From JAVBTR01 sp031556065 (GTDB lineage Bacteria; Bacillota; Clostridia; Christensenellales; Aristaeellaceae): a stretch of 64,000 bases of DNA. The notes beneath the pieces were generated by a model, which did not search any database, was not told where the DNA came from, and worked only from the letters and a program-made list of their open reading frames with translations. The DNA lies in NCBI GenBank assembly GCA_031556065.1, contig JAVBTR010000008.1, forward strand, positions 62,001 through 126,000, given 5' to 3'. How positions within the stretch are numbered: position 1 is the stretch's first letter; each line of letters begins with the position of its first letter. This document shows positions 8,148-16,308 of the stretch, piece by piece. Made by a program: the position numbers and the translations under genes.

Positions 8148-9827
8148 ATGAAAGTCGCACAGGCATTGGTAGAGATTATGGTAAAAGAGGGCATTAAGGA
8201 CGCCTTTGGAATCCCCGGAGCGGGGATTAATCCGGTATACCAATATTTAAAGGATGCGCCCATCGGCCACTATTGTATGCGCCATGAGGAAGCTTGTACC
8301 CATGCGGCCAGCGGGTATTTTAGGGCAAGCCATCAGATCGCTTTGGCCATTTGCACCTCCGGCCCCGGTGCCACCAACTTTGTAACAGGGCTCTATTCGT
8401 CGTTTATCGATTCTATTCCCTTTTTGGCCATCACCGGCCAGGCCAACAGCTGGCAGCTTGATCAAGAGCCCTTCCAATGCGTGGATATCGCTAAAATTTG
8501 TGAACCTGTGGCGAAAAAAACTTATTGCCTAAAAGAGGCGGAAAAGCTGCCGGAAATGATGAAAGAAGCGTTTTGTTTAATGCGTGCAGGACGGCCGGGC
8601 CCGGTTTTGATCGATATCCCGTTGGATGTGCAAAAGGCGGAGATCGAATTTGATATCGGAGCTTATGACCCTATCATAATCGAAAAGCCCACACCTACGG
8701 AAAAAGATATCCAGGCAGCCCTGGAATTGATCCAGGCTTCTTCCGCGCCGGTGATGATCATGGGCGGTGGGGTTACCCTGGCAGAGGCGGAAAGCGAAGC
8801 CATTGAACTGGCGGAAAGCCTGGGTTTGCCGGTTATTACCACTTACATGGCTAAGGGCGGTATACCGGAAGACCATCCGCTGAACGCGGGCCATGTGGGC
8901 ATTCAGGTAGGGCAGCCCATTGGCAATAAAATTTTTCTGGAAGCAGACTTGGTGCTGGGGGTGGGATGCCGGTTTTCCGACAGACATACCGGGGATTTGA
9001 AGACCTACCGGGGGAACCGCAGGTTTATTCATGTGGATGTGGAGAAGAGCCAACTTGGCAAGGTGTTTGAACCTGACCTAGGTATTGTTTCCGATGCCAA
9101 ATTGTTTTTGCAGGCCATGCTTGAAAAGCTAAAGGCTCAAGAAATAGACAAGAAGAACGTCCAGCGGCTGGCAGCATTGCCAAAGCTCCGCAAAGAGCTT
9201 GAGCGGAAAACCGACTACGATACCACGCCCATTATGCCCCACCGTGTGTTCCACGAGGTGAACGCTGCCTTTTCCGATGATACACTGTATACCTCCGGCT
9301 GCGGGATCACGCAAATCTGGTCGGGTCAACTGCAAAAGATTAATAAACCCATGCGGTATTTGCCCTCTGGCGGCGCGGGCACATTAGGCTATGAGATTCC
9401 CGGCGCGTTTGGGGCCAAGGTAGCCAGACCTGAAATGCCCAGTGTGACTGTGGTGGGGGATTTCGGCTTTACCTTCCGCGGCGAAGAAATTGCCGTGGCT
9501 TCGGTGTATGAAAAACCTATTATCGTGGTTATCTTGAACAATGCTTATCTGGGGCTTATCAGGCAAAACCAAAAAGGTGCATATGGCTACGAATACGCGG
9601 TGGACATGCCCTATAACCAGGATGGCCGGATCGATTATGTGAAGGTGGCCCAGGGCTATGGCTGCCAGGCAGAACGGGTGTTTACGCCGCAAGAACTGGG
9701 ACTGGCTCTTGAACGGGCCAAAGCATCTGGCAAAACCTGCGTAATAGAGGCCATTTGCGTGAATGAGCAATTGTGTGATATGGGCAACAGCATCGATATG
9801 ATTAAATCTTGGGTGCCCCAAGCTTAA
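8148..9827 (+). CDS. Thiamine-diphosphate enzyme, glyoxylate carboligase-like
   Basis: A 559-residue cytoplasmic enzyme of the acetolactate synthase/glyoxylate carboligase superfamily. It has an N-terminal PYR domain, a central domain and a C-terminal PP domain with GDFGFTF and NNAYLGLIRQ. Segments FSDRHTGDL, PDLGIVSDAK and RPGPVLIDIP match Gcl (tartronate semialdehyde synthase) better than acetolactate synthase. However, residue E47 (RHEEA) is the cofactor-activating glutamate that E. coli Gcl replaces with valine, so the reaction may differ. A GAGGAGG ribosome site precedes the ATG. The next two genes fit the downstream glyoxylate steps, isomerisation of tartronate semialdehyde and reduction to glycerate. 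A specialised acetolactate synthase is the main alternative. Confidence 0.72.
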   Translation: MKVAQALVEIMVKEGIKDAFGIPGAGINPVYQYLKDAPIGHYCMRHEEACTHAASGYFRASHQIALAICTSGPGATNFVTGLYSSFIDSIPFLAITGQANSWQLDQEPFQCVDIAKICEPVAKKTYCLKEAEKLPEMMKEAFCLMRAGRPGPVLIDIPLDVQKAEIEFDIGAYDPIIIEKPTPTEKDIQAALELIQASSAPVMIMGGGVTLAEAESEAIELAESLGLPVITTYMAKGGIPEDHPLNAGHVGIQVGQPIGNKIFLEADLVLGVGCRFSDRHTGDLKTYRGNRRFIHVDVEKSQLGKVFEPDLGIVSDAKLFLQAMLEKLKAQEIDKKNVQRLAALPKLRKELERKTDYDTTPIMPHRVFHEVNAAFSDDTLYTSGCGITQIWSGQLQKINKPMRYLPSGGAGTLGYEIPGAFGAKVARPEMPSVTVVGDFGFTFRGEEIAVASVYEKPIIVVILNNAYLGLIRQNQKGAYGYEYAVDMPYNQDGRIDYVKVAQGYGCQAERVFTPQELGLALERAKASGKTCVIEAICVNEQLCDMGNSIDMIKSWVPQA

Positions 9828-9839
9828 GGAGAGAAAACC

Positions 9840-10754
9840 ATGCAAGAATCCATGAAGAAGTATTTTCAAACAGGCCTGGTATACTTTATGGCTTACCCCT
9901 TTGCCATGACAGGGGAAGGGGCTATAGAAGCAACCGTCCGCCGGGTGCTGGAAGATTCATATTTCGATTACATTGAAGTAACGAAGATCAACGATCCGGG
10001 GGTTCGGGCCTTGGTGGCCAAAATGGCCAGGGAAAGCTGTGTGGGCATCGCCTATGGTGCCCAGCCTCAGCTGATGCGCAATGGGGAAAACTTAAACAGC
10101 CTGGATGAAGCCCTGCGGCAGCGGGGGGTAGCCAGGATGAAGGCTTGTGTGGATGAAGCTTATGAACTGGGAGCTGAGGGCATTGCCTTTCTGGCGGGGA
10201 AATACGATCCGGAAATGGTGGAAGAGCATTACCAAGCGCTGGTTAAGAGCACCAGAGAAATTTGCCAGTACGCTAAAGAAAGAGGCAGTCTAAAGGTGAA
10301 TTTGGAAGTGTTCGACTACGATGTGGAAAAATGCTCCTTAATCGGCCCTGTCCACCTGGCACAGCGGTTTGCCAAGGAAATGACGGCGGAATTCGATTCC
10401 TTTGGCCTGATGGCGGATTTAAGCCATATTACCCAGCTAAGAGAATCTTTGGACGAAAACCTGGATCCTATTGCGGCTTATTTAAAGCACGCCCACATTG
10501 CCAACGCAGTACTGACAAAGGGGGCAGATGCCTACGGCGATCAGCACCCACGGTTTGGTTTTCCTGGCGGGGTGGTGGGTGTGGGGGAACTGAAAGCTTT
10601 TTTAAAAAAGCTGTTTGATATTGGCTATTTAGGACAGGGCAAGCGGCCTGTTATTTCTTTTGAAGTGAAGCCCTTCGGGGATGAAGACCCGGAAATGGTT
10701 TTGGCGGGAGCCAAGCGTGCCCTTGACCAGGCCTGGGCAGAGTTGGAGGCATAG
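9840..10754 (+). CDS. Xylose-isomerase-like TIM barrel, possible hydroxypyruvate isomerase
   Basis: A soluble 304-residue protein of the AP-endonuclease-2/xylose isomerase-like TIM barrel family. Probable metal ligands are visible in order: EVFDYD in the middle, DLSH about residue 200, HIAN near 220 and a late glutamate in SFEVKP. It starts 12 nt after the carboligase gene and ends 3 nt before the dehydrogenase gene. That position between a Gcl-like enzyme and a hydroxyacid dehydrogenase matches hydroxypyruvate isomerase (Hyi), which converts tartronate semialdehyde to hydroxypyruvate. The family also holds sugar epimerases, so the exact reaction is inference from context. Confidence 0.65.
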   Translation: MQESMKKYFQTGLVYFMAYPFAMTGEGAIEATVRRVLEDSYFDYIEVTKINDPGVRALVAKMARESCVGIAYGAQPQLMRNGENLNSLDEALRQRGVARMKACVDEAYELGAEGIAFLAGKYDPEMVEEHYQALVKSTREICQYAKERGSLKVNLEVFDYDVEKCSLIGPVHLAQRFAKEMTAEFDSFGLMADLSHITQLRESLDENLDPIAAYLKHAHIANAVLTKGADAYGDQHPRFGFPGGVVGVGELKAFLKKLFDIGYLGQGKRPVISFEVKPFGDEDPEMVLAGAKRALDQAWAELEA

Positions 10755-10757
10755 AGA

Positions 10758-11696
10758 ATGAAGATCGTTGTATTGGACGGGTACACGGAAAACCCCGGAG
10801 ATTTAAGCTGGGAGGGTTTGGAAAAGCTGGGCCAGGTAACAGTTTACGACCGTACTGCCCCAGAAGAGGTGTTAAGCCGCATCGAAAATGCTAAGGCGAT
10901 TTATACCAATAAAACTGTGTTGTCCCGGGAAACGATTATGGCTATGGAAAACGTGGCGTTTATTGGGGTGCTGGCCACAGGTTATAATGTGGTGGATGTA
11001 CAGGCGGCTAAGGAACGTGGCATTGTGGTTTGCAATATTCCCACCTACGGCACTGACGCGGTGGCTCAGTATGTGTTTGCCCTGCTACTTGAAATCTGCC
11101 ACCATGTGGGGCACCATAACGGCCAGGTGCAAAAAGGCCGCTGGACAGCCTGCTCGGATTTTTGCTTCTGGGATTATCCGCTAATGGAGCTTAAAGGCAA
11201 GACCATAGGCTTGATCGGCTTTGGGCGAATTGGCCAGCGCACAGGCGAAATTGCTAAAGCCTTTGGAATGCGGGTGATCGCCTACGATAATTTTGTTCAA
11301 GGGCCGGAATCGGTAAGCTTTGAAACACTGTTGGAACAAAGCGATATCATTTCCCTTCATTGCCCCCTGTTTCCTGAAACCAAGGGGATTATTTGCGCAG
11401 AAACCATTGGGCAAATGAAGGATGGGGTGATTTTGATCAACACCTCACGGGGTCCTCTTGTAAATGAAAAAGACCTTGCCAAGGCCCTTCAAGAGGGCAA
11501 GGTGGCTTTTGCGGCGGTGGACGTGGTGGAAACGGAGCCCATCAAGGAGGATAACCCGCTGCTTCATCACGATCATTGCTTAATCACCCCTCATATCGCC
11601 TGGGCACCTAAAGAATCCCGCCAAAGGCTGATGGATATTGCGGTAGAAAACCTTAAACAGTTTATCTTAGGGACTCCGCAAAACAGGGTGGTGTAG
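10758..11696 (+). CDS. D-2-hydroxyacid dehydrogenase (glycerate dehydrogenase/hydroxypyruvate reductase-like)
   Basis: A 312-residue NAD(P)-dependent cytoplasmic enzyme. The N-terminal catalytic lobe has GVLATGYNVVDV, and the nucleotide site GLIGFGRIGQR is near residue 150. Catalytic arginine (NTSRGPLVNE), glutamate (VETEPI) and histidine (TPHIAWAP) are all present in the order expected for the D-isomer specific family. Among relatives it most resembles glycerate dehydrogenases (HprA), which reduce hydroxypyruvate to D-glycerate and so would complete a glyoxylate-to-glycerate route with the two preceding genes. It is the last gene of the operon. Confidence 0.8.
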   Translation: MKIVVLDGYTENPGDLSWEGLEKLGQVTVYDRTAPEEVLSRIENAKAIYTNKTVLSRETIMAMENVAFIGVLATGYNVVDVQAAKERGIVVCNIPTYGTDAVAQYVFALLLEICHHVGHHNGQVQKGRWTACSDFCFWDYPLMELKGKTIGLIGFGRIGQRTGEIAKAFGMRVIAYDNFVQGPESVSFETLLEQSDIISLHCPLFPETKGIICAETIGQMKDGVILINTSRGPLVNEKDLAKALQEGKVAFAAVDVVETEPIKEDNPLLHHDHCLITPHIAWAPKESRQRLMDIAVENLKQFILGTPQNRVV

Positions 11697-11892
11697 ATAA
11701 AAAGGGGGATTGAAAAGGGATAAGCTCCTTTTGACGAGGGTTTTCCCTCACTGCACTGTAAAAGCTTCGATTTTACGGTCGTTTGTTACTATATGTACTT
11801 TAAAAGAAGGATTTTAAATCCTTGCAAATTACAGAGGGCAGCCGATTAACCACAGCAACAGCAAAGCTGAGAAAGCCTGAATCGCAGGAGCA
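11697..11892. other. Non-coding stretch with several small hairpins
   Basis: No gene is seen. Small hairpins occur at 11736-11749 (gaggg, loop tttt, ccctc), 11758-11776 (gtaaaa/ttttac) and 11807-11823 (aaggattt/aaatcctt). None has a clear T-run in the right place, but together they may end the 5894-11696 operon. Confidence 0.35.
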
Positions 11893-12080
11893 ATGGATGA
11901 AATCACCTATACTGAGGTGAATGGCCGCCTAATACCCAACATCGCAGGTTATGTGCAGCTGCACATAATCTGCATTATGCATAACTTAAGGCATACAACC
12001 AAATGCTTTTGGTCACGCAGGTCAACAATATCCGAAACCGTGTAGACGGGCTCATTGTGGCAGAGCTGATCTACAACTAA
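11893..12080 (+). pseudogene. tnpV: tnpV remnant (internal deletion and frameshift)
   Basis: The ATG at 11893 (ribosome site AGGAG) opens with MDEITYTEVNGRLIPNI, the usual start of TnpV proteins. About 27 codons before the end, in a shifted frame, the typical TnpV C-terminus appears (NQMLLVTQVNNIRNR, then VAELIYN and a stop at 12078-12080). The middle 60-70 residues are gone. TnpV is an accessory protein of Tn4451-type elements; an intact one is encoded at 32760-33140 in this window. This is a fossil of an older insertion, paired with the broken DUF6076 gene that converges on it. Confidence 0.7.
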
Positions 12081-12096
12081 CTAAATGTCAAAGCAT

Positions 12097-12142
12097 AAAA
12101 CGCATAAGGCAAGCGCTTGAACCGCTTACCTTATGCGTTTTA
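12097..12142. terminator. Bidirectional terminator between two pseudogenes
   Basis: A stem of about 19 bp (aaaacgcataaggcaagcg with its complement, one mismatch) has a T-run to the right and an A-run to the left, so it can work on both strands. It separates the converging tnpV and DUF6076 remnants. Confidence 0.8.
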
Positions 12143-12144
12143 TT

Positions 12145-12450
12145 TTACCATGAATGTGGATTTGGTGAACCCTTTTTGCCCCGGCTCTTATACACATTGT
12201 ACTGATTCTTGCATCTGGGTGAGCAGAATATGGCCTTCTGATGCGAAGCGGAAAAACCTTCTGGCAGTGCTTACAAAGATGGAGGGGGCTTTTTTCGTCT
12301 GTCAGGGTGAAACTAAACATCATCTGAATTGCAAGCGACAACGAATGAAAATCCCAAATGATGGTTGGCTTGTCTAAAAGCACGATATGTTCAAGCGCTT
12401 CCCTTTTCAAAAAGGCTATTGCATTAACGGTCAAATTCGGATAATGTAAT
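12145..12450 (-). pseudogene. DUF6076-family zinc-ribbon protein, truncated and frameshifted
   Basis: On the minus strand the frame reads LNAIAFLKR-like sequence, then EHIVLLDKPTIIWDFHSL, then the first zinc knuckle LCKHCQKVF. One nucleotide appears missing near 12245-12255. In the next frame the second knuckle follows, AIFCSPRCKNQYNVYKSRGK, ending at a TAA at 12147-12145. This Cys4 arrangement (CxxC...CxxxC) is typical of DUF6076 proteins found next to tnpV. The N-terminus is lost where trmO begins. The 181-residue open frame covering this stretch in one phase is only partly the ancestral protein. Confidence 0.65.
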
Positions 12451-12475
12451 ACCGACACGAAAGGAAGGGAAACCC

Positions 12476-13150
12476 ATGCTGCACACCATTGCCCATATAG
12501 AAAACGATTTTCCGGAAAAGTTTGGTATTCCGCGGCAAAGCGGAATGGTGGAGGCTCTCGAGGCCACGGTGGTGTTTGAAAGCGCCTACCGAAACCCCGA
12601 TGCCTTAAGAGGTATCGAGGGGTTTTCCCACATCTGGCTGATCTGGGGGTTTTCAAAGGTGTCCCAGGCAACCTGGAGCGCCACAGTCAGGCCGCCGAGA
12701 CTGGGAGGCAACACCCGTATGGGTGTGTTTGCAACACGGTCACCCTATCGTCCTAACCCAATTGGGTTAAGCTGCGTGAAGCTTCTGAAGGTAGAATGGA
12801 CGGAAGAGCATGGTGCCGTACTGCGCGTCGCAGGCGCGGATTTGATGAACGGCACACCCATTTATGATATTAAGCCTTATCTTCCCTTTGCGGACTGCCA
12901 TCCAGAAGCAGCCCAGGGTTTTGTGGAGAACCATGGGCAACGACTTTTGACAGTGAATGTTGACGAAGCGCTTCTTAAACTGATCCCCATAGATAAACGT
13001 GCCGCGCTTTTAAAGGTGCTGGAGCAAGACCCCCGCCCCTCCTATCAGGACGATCCCCAGCGGCTTTACGGTATGGCCTTTGCAGGCTTCAATGTGAAGT
13101 TTTGCGTAATGGAAGGGCAATTGACGGTTCAAAGGATCGAAGCCATATAA
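12476..13150 (+). CDS. trmO: tRNA (N6-threonylcarbamoyladenosine37-N6)-methyltransferase, TrmO/TsaA family
   Basis: A 224-residue protein with the TsaA/TrmO beta-barrel (residues 1-145). The diagnostic motif GVFATRSPYRPNPIG (about residues 82-96) forms part of the S-adenosylmethionine site. The C-terminal part holds the family's QDPRPSYQDD and YGMAFAGFNVKF segments. TrmO methylates t6A37 of tRNA-Thr decoding ACY codons, so it is notable that a tRNA-Thr(GGU) remnant lies 550 bp away, although that adjacency is probably chance. A GAAAGGAAGG ribosome site precedes the ATG. It converges with the acetyltransferase gene, only 6 nt apart. Confidence 0.88.
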   Translation: MLHTIAHIENDFPEKFGIPRQSGMVEALEATVVFESAYRNPDALRGIEGFSHIWLIWGFSKVSQATWSATVRPPRLGGNTRMGVFATRSPYRPNPIGLSCVKLLKVEWTEEHGAVLRVAGADLMNGTPIYDIKPYLPFADCHPEAAQGFVENHGQRLLTVNVDEALLKLIPIDKRAALLKVLEQDPRPSYQDDPQRLYGMAFAGFNVKFCVMEGQLTVQRIEAI

Positions 13151-13156
13151 GTGATA

Positions 13157-13630
13157 CTATATTCTTTTGCGATCCAATAGGAAAATCTGCTCATCACCGT
13201 CTGTGCCCAGGTATTCAAAATTCAGTTTCTTTAATAGCGCCAAGGAAGCCGCATTTTCGGGCAGAATACCTGCCTTTATGCAAACCGCTCCCGTGGTAGA
13301 TATTTCGCTAATTACCGCAGAAACTGCTTCATACGCATAGCCCTGGCGGGCGTTTGAAGGACATATGGTATAACCGATCCAGAAGGTGTCATTTTCTTGT
13401 TTAAGGTATATATCGCCGATTAGCTTATTTGTTTGCGTTGAAATGATGGCAAGCTGCCCACCCTTTTGCACAGAAAATGTGTCTACAAGCCTTTGTGTAT
13501 ATTCTTGTTTTGTTAAGCCCTTAAAGCCTTGATAGCGCATCCAGGCCATATCGTTTCTATAGACCATTAAATCGTCTATATCTTCTTCTTTAAAAGGGCG
13601 TATTAAGCAGCGCTGGGAATTTATTATCAT
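13157..13630 (-). CDS. GNAT-family N-acetyltransferase
   Basis: A 157-residue acyltransferase related to the RimJ/RimL branch. The N-terminus CLIRPFKEEDIDDLMVYRND is the usual RimJ-like start. The acetyl-CoA strand and loop are seen in IGYTICPSNARQGYAYEAVS near residues 85-104, followed by the AASLALLKKLNFEYLG helix region. ATG 13630 is preferred: GGAG lies nine bases upstream. The in-frame ATG at 13684 would start in the spacer next to the tRNA remnant and adds 18 residues without family similarity. The substrate is unknown. It is the last chromosomal gene before the ICE junction. Confidence 0.75.
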   Translation of the reverse strand: MIINSQRCLIRPFKEEDIDDLMVYRNDMAWMRYQGFKGLTKQEYTQRLVDTFSVQKGGQLAIISTQTNKLIGDIYLKQENDTFWIGYTICPSNARQGYAYEAVSAVISEISTTGAVCIKAGILPENAASLALLKKLNFEYLGTDGDEQIFLLDRKRI

Positions 13631-13697
13631 TTCTTTTAGCTCCATTAATATTAATAAAAAACACCATTGTGACGCAGGTCGCAATAGTGTTTTTCTT

Positions 13698-13742
13698 TGG
13701 AGCTGATACCCGGATTCGAACCGGGGACCTCATCCTTACCAA
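13698..13742 (-). other. 3' part of tRNA-Thr(GGU), left attachment site of ICE
   Basis: On the minus strand the sequence reads the anticodon loop TTGGTAA, 3' anticodon stem GGATG, variable AGGTC, T-arm CCCGG-TTCGAAT-CCGGG, acceptor 3' strand TATCAGC and TCCA. The 5' half (acceptor strand, D-arm, 5' anticodon stem) does not follow; an unrelated sequence continues at 13743. This is the pattern left when an element integrates into a tRNA gene at the anticodon loop. The complete tRNA should be rebuilt at the far end, outside the window. Confidence 0.7.
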
Positions 13743-14145
13743 CCCCGTGGAGGGATTGGTGTTACCTGCTTATTTTGAATGGAAGGATTATAACTGAACG
13801 TAGCGCACTGAAAAAACAATGGTTTAGCGCACATTGTGCGTCAAGCGCATGAACGGTCAGATAATCACTTCTACACCAAAATTAGCTGGCTATTAGCAGG
13901 AATGGGAATCTCGGATTAGTTGATTAGCTAAGAGATGTAATCTCGTCCCGGAAGGGGATGAGGTCATATCAACCCAAATGCAATTCTGTTGCATTTGAAA
14001 ACTAAACATTTTCCGATTTTGGCATCCGAAAGGATGCCTTCTCTATTTCTCATAGGATTTACTTCTATACAACCTAGCCTATGTTCAGCTGCTGATCATA
14101 GGCTAGGTTTTTTTGTGCAAATTTTTATGAGAAAGTGATGATGAA
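13743..14145. other. ICE left-end non-coding region with hairpins
   Basis: About 400 nt without a gene. It holds perfect hairpins at 13976-13996 (aaatgcaa, loop ttctg, ttgcattt) and 14021-14038 (ggcatcc, loop gaaa, ggatgcc), and the terminator at 14072-14114. It could contain integrase-binding sites or a leader RNA for the HTH-parAB operon. Confidence 0.4.
14072..14114 (+). terminator. Rho-independent terminator or attenuator upstream of HTH-parAB
   Basis: A perfect 12-bp stem (acctagcctatg/cataggctaggt) is followed by seven T. It lies 32 nt before the HTH start codon, so it may attenuate the operon or insulate it from chromosomal transcription. Confidence 0.75.
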
Positions 14146-14598
14146 ATGAATGCAACAAAACAAAATAGCAGATTGAAGTATTTACGCAATTGGCGAGGAA
14201 TGACGCAAAAGAACCTAGGCCTTGCCATTGGCTGTTCAAAAGGCTGTGCCGATGTTCGTATCGCGCAGTATGAAAGTGGCAAACGCTGTCCGAAGCCGAA
14301 AATGGTAGCGGCGTTGGCAGAGGTTTTAGACATTTCGTCCTATGCGTTATGCACGCCACAAATCGCAAATGAGACAGCCTTAATGCATTTACTCTTTGCG
14401 TTGGAAGATAAATATGGCTTTCAGATTGATCTGATTGATTCTACGCTTTGTATTAGATTAGATAACGTTGAGAGCTCCTTGTTTTTCAGATTGTCTGACT
14501 GGTTTGGTGAAATGGCTCTATTGAAAGAAGGCCTACAAACCAAGGCCGAGTATGATCAATGGCGCTATTCATATCCATCTGAAGAAGGTGGTGAATAA
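14146..14598 (+). CDS. XRE-type helix-turn-helix regulator of the ICE
   Basis: A 150-residue protein with an N-terminal Cro/C1 helix-turn-helix (about residues 8-68: LKYLRNWRGMTQKNLGLAIG, then RIAQYESGKRCPKPKMVAAL). The acidic C-terminal half has no recognised domain and may mediate dimerisation. The stop codon is two bases before the parA start region, so it is part of the parAB operon and probably its repressor or a copy/transfer switch. The role is inferred from position. Confidence 0.75.
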   Translation: MNATKQNSRLKYLRNWRGMTQKNLGLAIGCSKGCADVRIAQYESGKRCPKPKMVAALAEVLDISSYALCTPQIANETALMHLLFALEDKYGFQIDLIDSTLCIRLDNVESSLFFRLSDWFGEMALLKEGLQTKAEYDQWRYSYPSEEGGE

Positions 14599-14600
14599 GC

Positions 14601-15422
14601 ATGAGCGCGAACATAATCGCAATTGCGAACCAAAAAGGCGGAGTAGGTAAAACCACGACTTGTGTGAACTTGGGTATTGGGTTAGCCTTGGAAGGTAAAA
14701 AGGTTCTATTGGTGGACTGTGATCCCCAGGGGTCGCTATCTATCAGCTTAGGCAATCATCAACCGGATAGCCTACCTACGACATTGGCAACTGCGCTGGG
14801 GAAGGTTATCACCGATGAAGTGTTTGATGTCAAGGAAGGCATTTTGCACCATGAGGAAGGTATCGATTTGATACCCTCCAATATTGAATTGTCTGGCTTA
14901 GAGGTGTCTCTTGTAAATGCTATGAGCCGGGAAAAGGTTATGAAGCAATACCTAGACAACGTAAAACGCGGATATGACTATGTGTTGCTAGACTGTATGC
15001 CCTCCTTGGGAATGCTGACCATCAATGCTCTTGCAGCTGCGGACAGTGTGTTAGTGCCCGTTCAGGCGCAGTACCTATCTATTAAGGGTCTTGAACAGCT
15101 TATGCAGACGATTAATAAGGTAAGGCGGCAAATCAATCCTAAGCTCCAGATCGACGGCATTCTACTAACCATGGTTGACAATCGTACCAACTATGCAAAA
15201 GAGATTAGTGCCTTGCTTCGTGATACCTACGGTTCTAGACTAAAAGTTTTCAGCGTTGATATTCCTAATTCTGTCCGTGCTGCCGAAACCAGTGCAGAGG
15301 GTAAAAGCATCTTTAACCACGATCCTAAAGGCAAGGTAGCGACAGCCTATCGGGATTTGACAAAGGAGGTGCTGACGTTTGAAAAGCAGCGCAAAAAACA
15401 TAAAGCTGACCTCGGTAGATGA
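14601..15422 (+). CDS. parA: ParA/Soj-family partition ATPase
   Basis: A 273-residue ATPase of the ParA/MinD superfamily. The deviant Walker A motif KGGVGKTT is at about residues 11-18 (signature lysine followed by GGVGKTT), Walker A' DCDPQGS is near residue 40 and Walker B is in YVLLDCMPSLG. It acts with ParB to distribute the excised circular element at cell division. It starts 2 nt after the HTH gene and overlaps the parB start by 44 nt, so translation of the pair is coupled. Confidence 0.93.
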   Translation: MSANIIAIANQKGGVGKTTTCVNLGIGLALEGKKVLLVDCDPQGSLSISLGNHQPDSLPTTLATALGKVITDEVFDVKEGILHHEEGIDLIPSNIELSGLEVSLVNAMSREKVMKQYLDNVKRGYDYVLLDCMPSLGMLTINALAAADSVLVPVQAQYLSIKGLEQLMQTINKVRRQINPKLQIDGILLTMVDNRTNYAKEISALLRDTYGSRLKVFSVDIPNSVRAAETSAEGKSIFNHDPKGKVATAYRDLTKEVLTFEKQRKKHKADLGR

Positions 15423-16308
15423 TCTCTTCAGTACCGAAGAAAGCCGCATAGATGCTGGCCGTGAGCGGATTGTGGAGATATCCTTGACAGAACTTTTTCC
15501 CTTTGCAAAACATCCCTTTAAGGTATTGGATGACGAAAGAATGCTGGATACAGCGCAAAGCATTCGTGAACACGGTGTGCTGGTGCCTGCCATTGCAAGG
15601 CCACTTGAAGATGGTGGGTATGAGCTTATTGCAGGCCATCGTAGAAAGCGTGGCTGTGAGTTGGCTGGACTGGATACCATGCCCGTTATTGTGCGAAACT
15701 TGGATGATGATGCCGCAACAATTATCATGGTTGACAGTAATATTCAACGTGAAAACATCCTACCCAGTGAACGTGCCTTTGCCTATAAAATGAAGCTGGA
15801 GGCGCTAAAACGCCAGGGAAATCGGACAGATTTAACTTCTGGACAAGTTGTCCAGAAGTTGAGAACTTCGGTTGAAGTCGTTGCAGATCAAGCTGGAGAA
15901 AATTATAAACAGGTACAACGATACATTCGCCTCACTTCACTTATACCGCTCTTGCTGGATATGGTGGATGAAAAGAAAATCGCCTTCAATCCAGCCGTTG
16001 AACTTTCCTATCTTACTGCTGACGAGCAAGCTTTGTTATTGGTAACAATGGAAAGTGAGCAAGCCACTCCTTCCTTGTCGCAAGCCCAGCGCTTAAAGAA
16101 GTTTAGCCAAGAAGGTCGGCTTAGCGAGGATAGCCTGCTGGCTATCATGTCGGAGGAGAAAAAAGGCGAGCTGGATAAGCTGACCATTTCCAGCGATAAT
16201 GTGCGAAAATACTTCCCTAAATCCTACACCAACAAGCAAATGGAGGAAACCATCATTAAGCTGCTGGATAGCTGGCAAAAAAAGCGACAAAGGGAGCAAG
16301 AAAGATGA
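15379..16308 (+). CDS. parB: ParB-family DNA-binding partition protein
   Basis: A 309-residue ParB/Noc-type protein. The N-terminal ParB domain carries FAKHPFKVL, then HGVLVPAIARP and the CTPase-type motif IAGHRRKRGCELAG near residue 90. A helix-turn-helix follows around residues 145-185. The start is TTG at 15379 inside parA, supported by AAAGGAGGT ten bases upstream. It overlaps the next gene, a PAPS-reductase-like protein, by 4 nt. ParB plus PAPS-reductase-like pairs resemble the IbrB/IbrA regulators of E. coli, so a regulatory role beyond partition is possible. Confidence 0.88.
   Translation: MKSSAKNIKLTSVDDLFSTEESRIDAGRERIVEISLTELFPFAKHPFKVLDDERMLDTAQSIREHGVLVPAIARPLEDGGYELIAGHRRKRGCELAGLDTMPVIVRNLDDDAATIIMVDSNIQRENILPSERAFAYKMKLEALKRQGNRTDLTSGQVVQKLRTSVEVVADQAGENYKQVQRYIRLTSLIPLLLDMVDEKKIAFNPAVELSYLTADEQALLLVTMESEQATPSLSQAQRLKKFSQEGRLSEDSLLAIMSEEKKGELDKLTISSDNVRKYFPKSYTNKQMEETIIKLLDSWQKKRQREQER

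Noticed and set aside
8148..9827. Calling the thiamine enzyme acetolactate synthase
   Set aside because: FSDRHTGDL and PDLGIVSDAK segments and the neighbouring isomerase and dehydrogenase fit Gcl better; no regulatory subunit gene (ilvN) is near. The E47 exception is noted.
12126..12671. A 181-residue minus-strand frame as a complete gene
   Set aside because: Its first half is antisense to trmO; only 12145-12450 shows DUF6076 similarity, and that part is frameshifted.
14021..14114. Riboswitch upstream of the HTH-parAB operon
   Set aside because: Only simple hairpins are visible and no known aptamer core was recognised; listed as terminator and leader region only.
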